Source: a halophilic archaeon J07HX64 (GTDB lineage: Archaea; Halobacteriota; Halobacteria; Halobacteriales; Haloarculaceae). From it: a DNA stretch of 5,349 nt. The position numbers were made by a program, and so were the translations under genes. This document shows, one piece after another, positions 1-5,148 of the stretch. The DNA is taken from assembly GCA_000416085.1 (NCBI GenBank), contig KE356579.1, positions 2,734,316 through 2,739,664 of the forward strand, written 5' to 3'. The notes below the pieces were generated by a model. It did no database searches and was not told the DNA's origin. It worked only from the letters and a program-made list of their open reading frames with translations. Position 1 is the first letter of the stretch; every line of letters begins with the position of its first letter.

Positions 1-339
1 GTCGGGGCTCGATGTCTGCTGTCCGCTGACCGGTCGGTGTACTCGACAGTGAGTCCGGACCAGTCCGGCCCGAAGATCGGGTCCACGATCGCCGGGATCG
101 AGTCCTCGCCGGGCGCCCCGTCGTAGTTCGCTGTCGTCGACCGGGAGGTCCAGCGCCGCGGCCGGGTCGGTCGCGACACCGCCATTCTGTGCGTTGGTCA
201 CGTTCCCGGGCTCTGGCTCCGGTCGCTGAATACTGTCGCTGTCGGGGTCGGAGAGACAGCCAGCCAGCGCGACCCCTCCGGCAGTCCCCAGCGCGAGCAG
301 CCGACGGCGTGTCAGCCCCGGTCGGTCGAGCCGTTTCAT
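1..339 (-). CDS. Tat-exported lipoprotein, DUF3179-like, 5' part, frame-broken
   Basis: The start ATG lies at 339-337 and the gene runs off the left edge, so only about 113 codons are present. The N-terminus carries a twin-arginine signal (TRRRLLALG, residues 10-18), a short hydrophobic stretch and a lipobox LAGC with Cys28, as in haloarchaeal Tat lipoproteins anchored outside the cytoplasmic membrane. A Ser/Pro/Asp-rich linker follows. Near residue 74 (bases 112-120) the coding frame appears to change: the next frame reads APGEDSIPAIVDPIFGPDW, resembling the start of DUF3179 domains (…IPAIxDPxF…). DUF3179 has no established function. A second shift near bases 30-36 is suspected. No stop codon appears in either frame before the edge. 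The lipoprotein signal is clear; the family call rests on one motif in a shifted frame. Confidence 0.72.
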   Translation of the reverse strand, partial: MKRLDRPGLTRRRLLALGTAGGVALAGCLSDPDSDSIQRPEPEPGNVTNAQNGGVATDPAAALDLPVDDSELRRGARRGLDPGDRGPDLRAGLVRTHCRVHRPVSGQQTSSPD

Positions 340-359
340 GTTCTATTGTTGGTGTATTT

Positions 360-369
360 GGGTATAACA
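360..369 (-). promoter_or_regulatory. TATA-like box of the lipoprotein gene
   Basis: Read on the minus strand, this AT-rich patch is CTGTTATACC. Its centre lies about 26 bases before the ATG at 339, which places transcription start at or next to the start codon. That fits a leaderless haloarchaeal mRNA. No Shine-Dalgarno sequence is seen. Identified by position and composition only. Confidence 0.45.
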
Positions 370-460
370 GTTCGGCGGTGGTGTGCAACCGGAACAGAGG
401 CGTCGGAACAACCGGGTCGGCCTCGGTGGATTGATGTTGCTCGCGTTCCAGAAGACAGGT

Positions 461-706
461 ATGGAACTCGGATTCGGCAACATGCGCAACGTCGGAGGTA
501 TCGACCGGACTGTGCGTGCCATCCTCGCGGTGGGACTGCTCGGTGTAGGCGGTTGGGGGTTGCTCACGGGCGGGTCCCCGGTCGGCGCCGTCGGTCTGCT
601 CGCAGGGGTCGGTCTCGCGTTCAACGCGGTCAGCCAGTTCTGTATCGCGAATTACCTGCTCGGTGTCGACACCTGCTCCTGGGACGGCGCCGAGGAGGCA
701 CAGTAG
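461..706 (+). CDS. Small DUF2892 (YgaP-type) membrane protein
   Basis: From the ATG at 461 the protein is 81 residues. It opens with the family signature NVGGIDRTVR (residues 10-19), then has two hydrophobic helices (about 18-36 and 41-60) around a short glycine-rich turn, and ends with FCIANYLLGVDTC (Cys61 and Cys72). This matches the usual DUF2892 pattern of an N-terminal NVGxxDRxxR, two helices and a C-terminal C…LLGxxTC. Family members are small inner-membrane proteins of unknown function, sometimes fused to rhodanese domains (YgaP). Frame-compatible starts also exist at 383 and 482. The 461 start is preferred because the 383 extension is basic and unlike the family, while 482 begins directly at the signature. 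Upstream it diverges from the lipoprotein gene; downstream it converges on the HIT gene with 25 bases between stops. No clear promoter or ribosome binding site was found. Confidence 0.82.
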   Translation: MELGFGNMRNVGGIDRTVRAILAVGLLGVGGWGLLTGGSPVGAVGLLAGVGLAFNAVSQFCIANYLLGVDTCSWDGAEEAQ

Positions 707-731
707 CCGTCGCCCGCACAGAGATGCCTGT

Positions 732-1277
732 TCAGGCGTCCTCGACGACGATAGCACACTCCCCGTCACTCGTTCTGACGCCGTCCTGTGCCCGGAGCGC
801 CTCGTGGAGTCGGCCGTACGTGTCGTCGACAGCCTCGACGATGACGTTCGTCCCACCGATAGTCGGCATGAAGTTCGTGTCACCCTCCCATCGCGGGACA
901 ACGTGGGCGTGGAGGTGGTCGTCGATAGACCCACCCGCGGCGCCCCCGCCCAGATTGTAGCCGACGTTGTAGCCGTCGGGCGAGAGCGTGGTGTCCATCG
1001 CGTCGATTGTTCGCTGGACGAGTCGTTCCTTTGCGAGCAGTGCCTCGGGGTCGAGGTCACGGTACTCACCGGTGTGTTCCCGCGGGATGACCATCGCGTG
1101 ACCGGGGTTGTACGGGTGGTTGTTGAGCAGGACGTACGCCTGGTCACCGCAGGCAAGGATACTCCGTTCCCGGTCGGTCCCGTCGGCCCCGGGGAGCGCA
1201 CAGAACACGCAGTCGTCGAACTCCGGTGACTGGCGTTCGACCCACTCGATGCGCCAGGGCGCGAACAGTTCGTCCAT
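732..1277 (-). CDS. HIT-family nucleotide hydrolase/phosphorylase
   Basis: A complete 181-residue cytoplasmic protein. The histidine triad is HLHAHVVPRW at residues 121-130, with His121, His123 and the catalytic His125. It is followed by EGDTNFMPTIGGTNV, the typical continuation in Fhit/Ap4A-phosphorylase-like HIT proteins. Other family marks are NNHPYNPGHAMVIPREH (residues 52-68), the nucleotide-site segment YNVGYNLGGGAAGG (103-116) and an N-terminal CVFC pair (Cys23, Cys26) that could bind a metal. Such enzymes act on the alpha-phosphate of nucleotide conjugates, often diadenosine polyphosphates; the exact substrate cannot be read from sequence. The start ATG lies one base after the stop of the aminopeptidase gene, so co-transcription is likely. 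There is no clear Shine-Dalgarno sequence before it. No residue of the triad is missing. Confidence 0.93.
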   Translation of the reverse strand: MDELFAPWRIEWVERQSPEFDDCVFCALPGADGTDRERSILACGDQAYVLLNNHPYNPGHAMVIPREHTGEYRDLDPEALLAKERLVQRTIDAMDTTLSPDGYNVGYNLGGGAAGGSIDDHLHAHVVPRWEGDTNFMPTIGGTNVIVEAVDDTYGRLHEALRAQDGVRTSDGECAIVVEDA

Positions 1278-1278
1278 A

Positions 1279-2166
1279 CTATCTGGTGATGACCTCGCAG
1301 CCGTCCTCGGTGACGACGACTGTGTGTTCTTTCTGGCTGACGTAGTACCCCGCCTGTTCTTTCAGCACGGGGTAGCCGTGGATCATATCCTGGCGTTCGA
1401 GTCGGCGGAGCGCCATCTCCGGACGGGAGACATCCAGCCAGCGGGTGGCGAAGGGGAGTGTACGAAACTCCTCGCCGATCTGGTCGAGCGCCTGCCGTGC
1501 ATCCCGGTCGCGGACCGACCCGCGCTGGTCGAGCGCGAAGATCTCCTCGTCACTACCCTCTGTCACCTTGCCGCGGCCGTCGGTGGCAAACGGTTCGATA
1601 GCGACGACATCGCCCACCTCGAGTGTGGTCCCCTGCGAGACGCGGCGGTTCGGGATAGTCGGTGTCGTGTGTTGCTCCCAGTGGCCGAGTCCGTGCCCGG
1701 TGAGGTTCACGACCGGATTGAACCCGTAGCCCTCGATTGTCCGGCCGATGACATCACCGAGCAGACCGGTGTCGACACCGGGACCGACCGTCTCGACCGC
1801 CGCCTCTACCGCCGCCGCCGAGGCCTCGACGAGTTCGTCGTGACCGGAGTGGTCGACCGTGATGGCGGCGTCGGCGATCCAGCCGTCGACGTGGACACCG
1901 ATGTCGATGTTGATGAGTTCCTCACCGAACGTCGCCTCGTCGTCGGCGCTCGGGGTGGCGTGTGCGGCCTCCTCGTCGATGGAGATGTTCATCGGAAACG
2001 CTGGTTCACCCCCGAGTTCGCGGATGCGCCCCTCGACGTGTTCGGCCACCTCGAGGTGGCTCACCCCCGGTTCGATTCGCTCGACGGCCTCCTCGCGCAC
2101 CGTCTTCAGTATCTCGCCGGCCTCGCGGTGTTTCCGGTACTGCTCGGTCTCGAAGTCGACGCTCAT
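1279..2166 (-). CDS. map: Type 2 methionine aminopeptidase
   Basis: A complete 295-residue protein, the usual length of archaeal MetAP2-type enzymes. It removes the initiator methionine from nascent cytoplasmic proteins whose second residue is small. The five metal ligands are visible: Asp88 and Asp99 in IDIGVHVDGWIAD, His158 in TGHGLGHW, Glu191 in AIEPFAT and Glu280 in QKEHTVVV. The conserved substrate-site His69 lies in AAHATPS and a second one, His166, in WEQHTTP. The type 2 insert is present between His166 and the C-terminal ligand (about residues 205-265), which separates it from type 1 enzymes. The protein is acidic, as in haloarchaea. The ATG at 2166 is preferred because the N-terminus then matches the family and a weak AT-rich box lies about 26 bases upstream. 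The HIT gene follows after one base. Confidence 0.96.
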   Translation of the reverse strand: MSVDFETEQYRKHREAGEILKTVREEAVERIEPGVSHLEVAEHVEGRIRELGGEPAFPMNISIDEEAAHATPSADDEATFGEELINIDIGVHVDGWIADAAITVDHSGHDELVEASAAAVEAAVETVGPGVDTGLLGDVIGRTIEGYGFNPVVNLTGHGLGHWEQHTTPTIPNRRVSQGTTLEVGDVVAIEPFATDGRGKVTEGSDEEIFALDQRGSVRDRDARQALDQIGEEFRTLPFATRWLDVSRPEMALRRLERQDMIHGYPVLKEQAGYYVSQKEHTVVVTEDGCEVITR

Positions 2167-2189
2167 ACGCCACGTTCGGTGCTCGTGCT

Positions 2190-2199
2190 CAAATGGTTA
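2190..2199 (-). promoter_or_regulatory. Weak TATA-like box before map
   Basis: On the minus strand this reads TAACCATTTG, the only AT-rich patch at the distance (about 26 bases) expected for a leaderless map transcript. It is a poor TATA match. If the possible small ORF upstream is real, map may instead be read from a promoter further upstream. Confidence 0.25.
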
Positions 2200-2359
2200 C
2201 CGCTCGCCACGGACCGACCCGTGCGGTCCCCGCGACCCGCGGTGAGAACTGCCCTCACCGGACAGCCTGTCTGCTGAGGACGAACTCTCGGCGACGATGT
2301 CGTCGATGGTACCGGGGCTGCCGTCGGTGCATCGGCTCTGCGCTCTCCGAACCGGTCAC
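2197..2359 (-). pseudogene. Possible small acidic ORF, frame-broken
   Basis: I do not recognise this. On the minus strand a GTG at 2359 opens with VTGSESAEP. After a one-base frame change near 2325-2335, the next frame reads TDGSPGTIDDIVAE and continues, Ser- and Gly-rich, to a TAA at 2197-2199, about 30 bases before map. The second part has haloarchaeal character: acidic near its start and mostly G or C at third positions (about 18 of its first 26 codons). Joined, it would encode about 54 residues. Neither part is long enough alone to be convincing, and the upstream sequence in the second frame hits stops. It may be a real small gene with an indel, the tail of a decayed gene, or chance. Confidence 0.22.
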
Positions 2360-2411
2360 GTATCGGGATGCAACGCCGGGGGAGAGTTGTCCTGTTCGAA
2401 CCCGTCGACCC

Positions 2412-2422
2412 GTCACATAAGA
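2412..2422 (+). promoter_or_regulatory. TATA-like box of the HTH_10 gene
   Basis: The patch CACATAAGA lies about 27 bases before the ATG at 2446. This is the right spacing for transcription to start at the start codon and give a leaderless mRNA. No ribosome binding site is seen between it and the ATG. Support is position and composition only. Confidence 0.42.
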
Positions 2423-2445
2423 CGCTCGGGGTCGTACACCGAACT

Positions 2446-3194
2446 ATGCGGGAACTGGTGTTCACATTGACCTACGAACCGGACTGCAACGCGGTGGCGG
2501 AGGTGCTGGCGGAGCATCCGGACGCGGGTATCCGGTCGCTTTCGCTGCACGCCACCCCGGAGAGCCTCTGGCGGGTCGACCACGCCACCGGGTCGCCCGC
2601 CGCGCTCGATGCCATCGAGGACGCGTTCCTGACCGCCGACTACTACGCGGACTGCCTGGCGACCGACCACCCCGGGGCCACCCAGCGGACACAGGTGCTC
2701 GAACACGACAGCGAGCGACTGGTGCTCTACTCGTACTGGGAGCGCACACCGGCCTGTGCGTCTGTTCCCCACGTCGCACTGGAGTATCTCGGCGAAGGGG
2801 CACTGTTCGAGACCCGCCACGAGGGCCGCGAGTACACCTGGCGTATAATTCACCCTGGCGGCGATGTCCGGGGCTTTTTTGACTCGCTGGAGGCCGCTGT
2901 CGAGGAGTCCGCCACGATCGACATCGGTCGACTGTCCGATGTAACGTCGCCGCGGACCGACACAAAAACGCAGGGAACGGGGAGCTACCGCCCGAGCAGG
3001 AGGCTGCACTCCGGGCGGCAGTCGAACACGGCTACTACGAGACCCCCCGTGCGGTCGACCTCAGCGAACTCGCGGAGACGGTCGACGTCCCCCGGTCGAC
3101 ACTGGCCTACCGTCTCCGGCGCACCGAGGCACACCTCGCCGAACAGCACGTTAGCCGCCGCCGCTCGACCGAGGGCGCCTCGACACCGCTGTGA
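2446..3194 (+). CDS. HTH_10 (bacterio-opsin activator type) regulator, frameshifted
   Basis: From the ATG at 2446 the first frame encodes an N-terminal sensory-type domain (about residues 1-165; FTLTYEPDCNAVAEVLAEHP at the start, VLYSYWERT at 93-101, TWRIIHPGGDVRGFF at 131-145). After the run of four G at 2979-2982 the coding frame moves. The next frame reads ELPPEQEAALRAAVEHGYY, then LSELAETVDVPRSTLAYRLR, to a TGA at 3192-3194. That second part is a typical HTH_10 domain: a helix, the GYY turn and a recognition helix near STLAYRLRRTE. One extra G would join both parts into a 249-residue protein, a normal layout for this haloarchaeal family of DNA-binding regulators. As written, the first frame runs past the HTH into a basic, low-quality tail, so the DNA-binding domain would be lost. 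The ligand and target genes are unknown. Confidence 0.88.
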
Positions 3195-3201
3195 GTGTGA
3201 G

Positions 3202-3216
3202 ACCGGTCTTTCCGGT
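3202..3216 (+). terminator. Small hairpin after the HTH_10 gene
   Basis: Eight bases after the stop codon, ACCGG (3202-3206) and CCGGT (3212-3216) form a perfect 5-bp inverted repeat around a TCTTT loop. The pyrimidine-rich loop and the position directly after a stop suit a 3' end, but the stem is short and no long T-tract follows. Confidence 0.25.
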
Positions 3217-3219
3217 GTG

Positions 3220-3622
3220 TCACGACGGCCGGGAGAGGGGTGGACTGTGAGACGTGGCGTCGTCACGGTATCCACGCCAGGAAACGCCAGCCTCAATCTG
3301 TGTACCGCCCCAGTTCGAGTTGGTGGTTGTGCAACGAGAGGCGATCTTGATGTCTCCGGGGAAGTCGGATATCTGGTTGCACCTGCCCGGACTGTCGCTG
3401 TTGAATACCGTATCTACCCTCAAGAGAGACGGTGTCGAACGGTCGCGTTCGACCGTTCCTGGGTTCGCGAGGTATGGCTTCAACCGAAGGGGCCACCGGT
3501 CGGGGTTGCTGGAACCCGTTTTTCGACTCGACGGTGAGCGATACCGGCTGTACACTGCAGGAGAGACCGACACGGACGAACCCCGCCGCGACTCGAACCG
3601 AACACGAACAACGGTGAGTTAA
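3220..3622. other. Doubtful region with open frames on both strands
   Basis: A plus frame is open from a GTG at 3254 to a TAA at 3620-3622; an internal ATG at 3350 gives 90 residues. On the opposite strand a frame is open from a GTG at 3573 to a stop near 3220 (117 residues). Both have roughly two-thirds G or C at third positions, lower than the neighbouring genes, and both products are basic, unlike the rest of the window. The end of the plus frame (LLEPVFRLDGERYRLYTAGE, then an acidic tail) looks somewhat protein-like, as in small winged-helix proteins. I recognise no family in either. A decayed gene, a poorly conserved small gene, or chance are all possible. Confidence 0.2.
3437..3458. repeat. 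Perfect 9-bp inverted repeat
   Basis: GAACGGTCG (3437-3445) is matched exactly by its reverse complement CGACCGTTC (3450-3458) around a CGTT spacer. It could be an RNA hairpin or a dimer-binding site. It lies inside the doubtful open frames and 15 bases before an ATG at 3474 that opens a 47-residue frame I do not trust. Confidence 0.5.
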
Positions 3623-3626
3623 ATAC
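3616..3626. promoter_or_regulatory. TATA-like AT patch in the non-coding gap
   Basis: GAGTTAAATAC is one of the most AT-rich patches of the gap and reads as a TATA-type box on both strands (TTAAATA one way, TATTTAA the other). On the plus strand it would start an RNA near 3647, with no ORF downstream before TFB. On the minus strand it would start near 3595, just before the doubtful minus frame. It could also be unrelated AT-rich DNA. Confidence 0.25.
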
Positions 3627-3792
3627 GCTTCCCGCTAAAGTTGAGAAAACACGACCTCACCGGTACCACCAGCCGTATCGATTGATTACGCAGTCTGGCC
3701 CTGCGTGCTCACGACCCGGACCCACCCGGCTTCGACAGTATCGCGACAGAAACAGCGTCAAAAGGGTGCTCAGGGCGGTCGAACGGCAGACC
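3623..3792. other. Non-coding stretch, nothing recognised
   Basis: Stops occur often in all frames and I see no tRNA, rRNA or other known RNA fold here. The copy of ACCGGT at 3659-3664 is the only motif shared with the palindrome cluster further downstream. The patch GTCAAAAGGG near 3757-3766 is A-rich but has no obvious downstream start. Confidence 0.4.
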
Positions 3793-3810
3793 ACCGGTTC
3801 TTGAACCGGT
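3793..3810. repeat. Perfect palindrome ACCGGTTC-TT-GAACCGGT
   Basis: Two exact 8-bp arms, 3793-3800 and 3803-3810, face each other across a two-base spacer about 100 bases upstream of the TFB TATA box. The first half-site, in the context CCACCGGTTC, is repeated exactly at 3850-3859. A palindrome with a short spacer plus a further half-site is the usual shape of an operator bound by a dimeric regulator; as an RNA, a two-base loop would be strained. The binding protein is unknown. Confidence 0.5.
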
Positions 3811-3837
3811 TCAGTCACGGCTAATACGACACGGGTG

Positions 3838-3878
3838 ACGACGGACTCACCACCGGTTCACTCCTGTGGAGCCGTCGT
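3838..3878. repeat. Nested inverted repeats upstream of TFB
   Basis: ACGACGG (3838-3844) pairs exactly with CCGTCGT (3872-3878). Directly inside its right arm, CTCC-TGT-GGAG (3861-3871) forms a second small hairpin, and the second ACCGGTTC half-site sits in between. GGTGA (3834-3838) and TCACC (3847-3851) offer a competing pairing. This may be an RNA fold or a protein-binding region; no known RNA family is recognised. Confidence 0.35.
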
Positions 3879-3904
3879 GTGTGAACGCCGCACAGTAGAC
3901 ACAC

Positions 3905-3918
3905 CGAACCTTTAAGTT
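3905..3918 (+). promoter_or_regulatory. BRE/TATA promoter of TFB
   Basis: CGAACCTTTAAGTT combines a purine-containing BRE-like part with a good haloarchaeal TATA box (TTTAAGT, 3911-3917). It predicts a start near 3940, giving a leader of about 40 bases before the ATG at 3982, unlike the other promoters here that sit close to the start codon. A second A-rich patch (AACAAAAAAG, 3930-3939) could give a shorter leader. No Shine-Dalgarno sequence is seen. Confidence 0.5.
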
Positions 3919-3955
3919 GCATCAACCCTAACAAAAAAGTGACGAAGACGTTTTT

Positions 3956-3971
3956 CCGGGTACCCACCCGG
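3956..3971 (+). promoter_or_regulatory. Hairpin in the predicted TFB leader
   Basis: CCGGGT (3956-3961) and ACCCGG (3966-3971) form a 6-bp all-matched stem with an ACCC loop. It is preceded by five T and ends ten bases before the start codon. It would lie within the mRNA leader if transcription starts near 3940 and might affect ribosome access; this is inference. Confidence 0.35.
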
Positions 3972-3981
3972 CGACCCCGCA

Positions 3982-4965
3982 ATGACCGACACGACCACGA
4001 GGCGTTACACGCGCGACCGAGAACGTACAGACGAACAAGAAAACGAGGAGTCCGAGACGGACGAGCAGGTGGTCTGTCCGGAGTGTGGTGGTAACCTCGC
4101 TTCGGATACCGAGCACGGAGAGACCGTCTGTGAGGACTGTGGACTCGTCGTCGAGGAGGACGAGATAGACCCCGGGCCGGAGTGGCGCGCATTCGATTCC
4201 CGCGAAAAAGACGAGAAAAGCCGCGTCGGCGCGCCAACGACGAACATGATGCACGACAAGGGCCTGTCCACGAACATCGGCTGGCAGGACAAGGACGCCT
4301 ACGGAAACACGCTTTCGAGTCGCCAGCGCGAGAAGATGCAGCGTCTGCGCACCTGGAACGAGCGGTTCCGGACTCGCGACTCGAAGGAGCGCAACCTGAA
4401 GCAGGCGCTCGGCGAGATCGACCGGATGGCCTCGGCGCTCGGCCTGCCCGAGAACGTCCGCGAAACCTCCAGTGTCATCTACCGCCGTGCACTCGAGGAC
4501 GACCTCCTACCAGGTCGCTCCATCGAGGGTGTCGCAACGGCGTCACTGTACGCCGCCGCCCGAAAGGCCGGTACCCCCCGCTCACTCGACGAACTCACGA
4601 AGGTTTCCCGCGTCGACAAAGACGAGATTGCCCGCACCTACCGCTACATCGTGCGACAGCTGAGTCTCGAGATTCAGCCTGCCGACCCCGAGAGCTACGT
4701 TCCCCGGTTCACCTCCGATCTGGGGCTCTCAGAGGAGGTCGAGCGCCGCGCCCGACAGCTGCTCGGCAACGCAAAGGAGCAGGGAGTCCACTCGGGCAAA
4801 TCGCCCGTCGGACTCGCCGCAGCCGCGGTGTACGCCGCCTCACTACTCACCAACGAGAAGGTGACTCAGAGCGAGGTCAGCGAGGTTGCGAACATCTCCG
4901 AGGTAACCATCCGCAACCGCTACCACGAACTACTCGAGGCCGAAGAGGACGCACCCGGCGTCTGA
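3982..4965 (+). CDS. tfb: Transcription initiation factor IIB (TFB)
   Basis: A complete 327-residue archaeal TFB. It binds the TBP-TATA complex and the BRE and recruits RNA polymerase. An acidic, charged N-terminal extension (about residues 1-29) precedes the zinc ribbon CPEC…CEDCG (Cys32, Cys35, Cys50, Cys53). The B-reader/linker region follows (PGPEWRAFDSREKDEKSRVG, 64-83; then TNIGWQDKDAYG, 97-108). Two cyclin folds come next, about 135-225 and 235-320, with SIEGVATASLYAAAR in the first and KSPVGLAAAAVYAASLL in the second. The C-terminal helix-turn-helix that reads the BRE is TQSEVSEVANISEVTIRNRY (295-314). All key elements are intact. Haloarchaea usually encode several TFB paralogues with partly different target genes. 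No gar1, srp19 or other usual TFB neighbour is seen here, so which paralogue this is cannot be said. Confidence 0.97.
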   Translation: MTDTTTRRYTRDRERTDEQENEESETDEQVVCPECGGNLASDTEHGETVCEDCGLVVEEDEIDPGPEWRAFDSREKDEKSRVGAPTTNMMHDKGLSTNIGWQDKDAYGNTLSSRQREKMQRLRTWNERFRTRDSKERNLKQALGEIDRMASALGLPENVRETSSVIYRRALEDDLLPGRSIEGVATASLYAAARKAGTPRSLDELTKVSRVDKDEIARTYRYIVRQLSLEIQPADPESYVPRFTSDLGLSEEVERRARQLLGNAKEQGVHSGKSPVGLAAAAVYAASLLTNEKVTQSEVSEVANISEVTIRNRYHELLEAEEDAPGV

Positions 4966-4967
4966 AC

Positions 4968-5003
4968 GGGTTCCCTCGGAGAACCCAAACGGGGTGTGTA
5001 CCC
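4968..5003 (+). terminator. Hairpins and T-rich end after TFB
   Basis: Three bases after the TFB stop, GGGTTC (4968-4973) pairs with GAACCC (4981-4986) around a 7-base loop. A second small stem, GGGT-GTGT-ACCC (4992-5003), follows, then a short T-rich stretch (CAGTTTGT, 5008-5015). This is plausible as a transcript end, though archaeal termination depends mainly on T-tracts and the one here is short. Confidence 0.35.
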
Positions 5004-5111
5004 GGTTCAGTTTGTACTACTCCCCGACGCGACACAATATCCCCCACTCGAGACGACGCGGTTCGCTGGGTGTCCCGAACTACCGATCCTGGCGATATCA
5101 GAACCACAGCA

Positions 5112-5124
5112 AAGCGCTTTTTTC
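5112..5124 (+). promoter_or_regulatory. T-rich promoter box before the amidohydrolase
   Basis: AAGCGCTTTTTTC contains six T at 5118-5123, about 27 bases before the ATG at 5149. The spacing fits a leaderless transcript. A pure T-run is an imperfect TATA box, so this is a tentative call. Confidence 0.35.
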
Positions 5125-5148
5125 CGAGATTCGAGTACGCACAGTGGT

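Noticed and set aside
726..737. GCCTG-TT-CAGGC as a terminator between the convergent DUF2892 and HIT genes
   Set aside because: The loop would be only two bases, the right arm lies in the HIT stop and last codons, and there is no T-tract.
1108..2277. Long 389-codon open frame on the plus strand opposite map
   Set aside because: This is the antisense shadow of the methionine aminopeptidase gene, common in GC-rich genomes, with no family signature.
2413..3009. Long minus frames opposite the HTH_10 gene
   Set aside because: The plus strand carries recognisable domain motifs and good codon use; the minus products are Arg/Pro-rich shadows.
3220..3573. 117-residue open frame on the minus strand as a real gene
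   Set aside because: It starts at GTG, has a basic product unlike the acidic neighbours, shows no family motif, and overlaps an equally long plus frame. It is kept only as part of a doubtful region.
3474..3617. 47-residue frame starting at ATG 3474 as a small Cys-containing protein
   Set aside because: It has only two scattered cysteines and no CxxC pair, a basic tail, and no promoter or start signal beyond the nearby inverted repeat.
3790..3812. tRNA-like anticodon or T-arm in CCGGTTCTTGAACCGG
   Set aside because: The loop would have eight bases rather than seven, and no acceptor or D stem can be found around it.
3300..3900. RNase P RNA or 7S (SRP) RNA in the long gap
   Set aside because: I looked for their conserved core sequences and large paired helices and did not see them.
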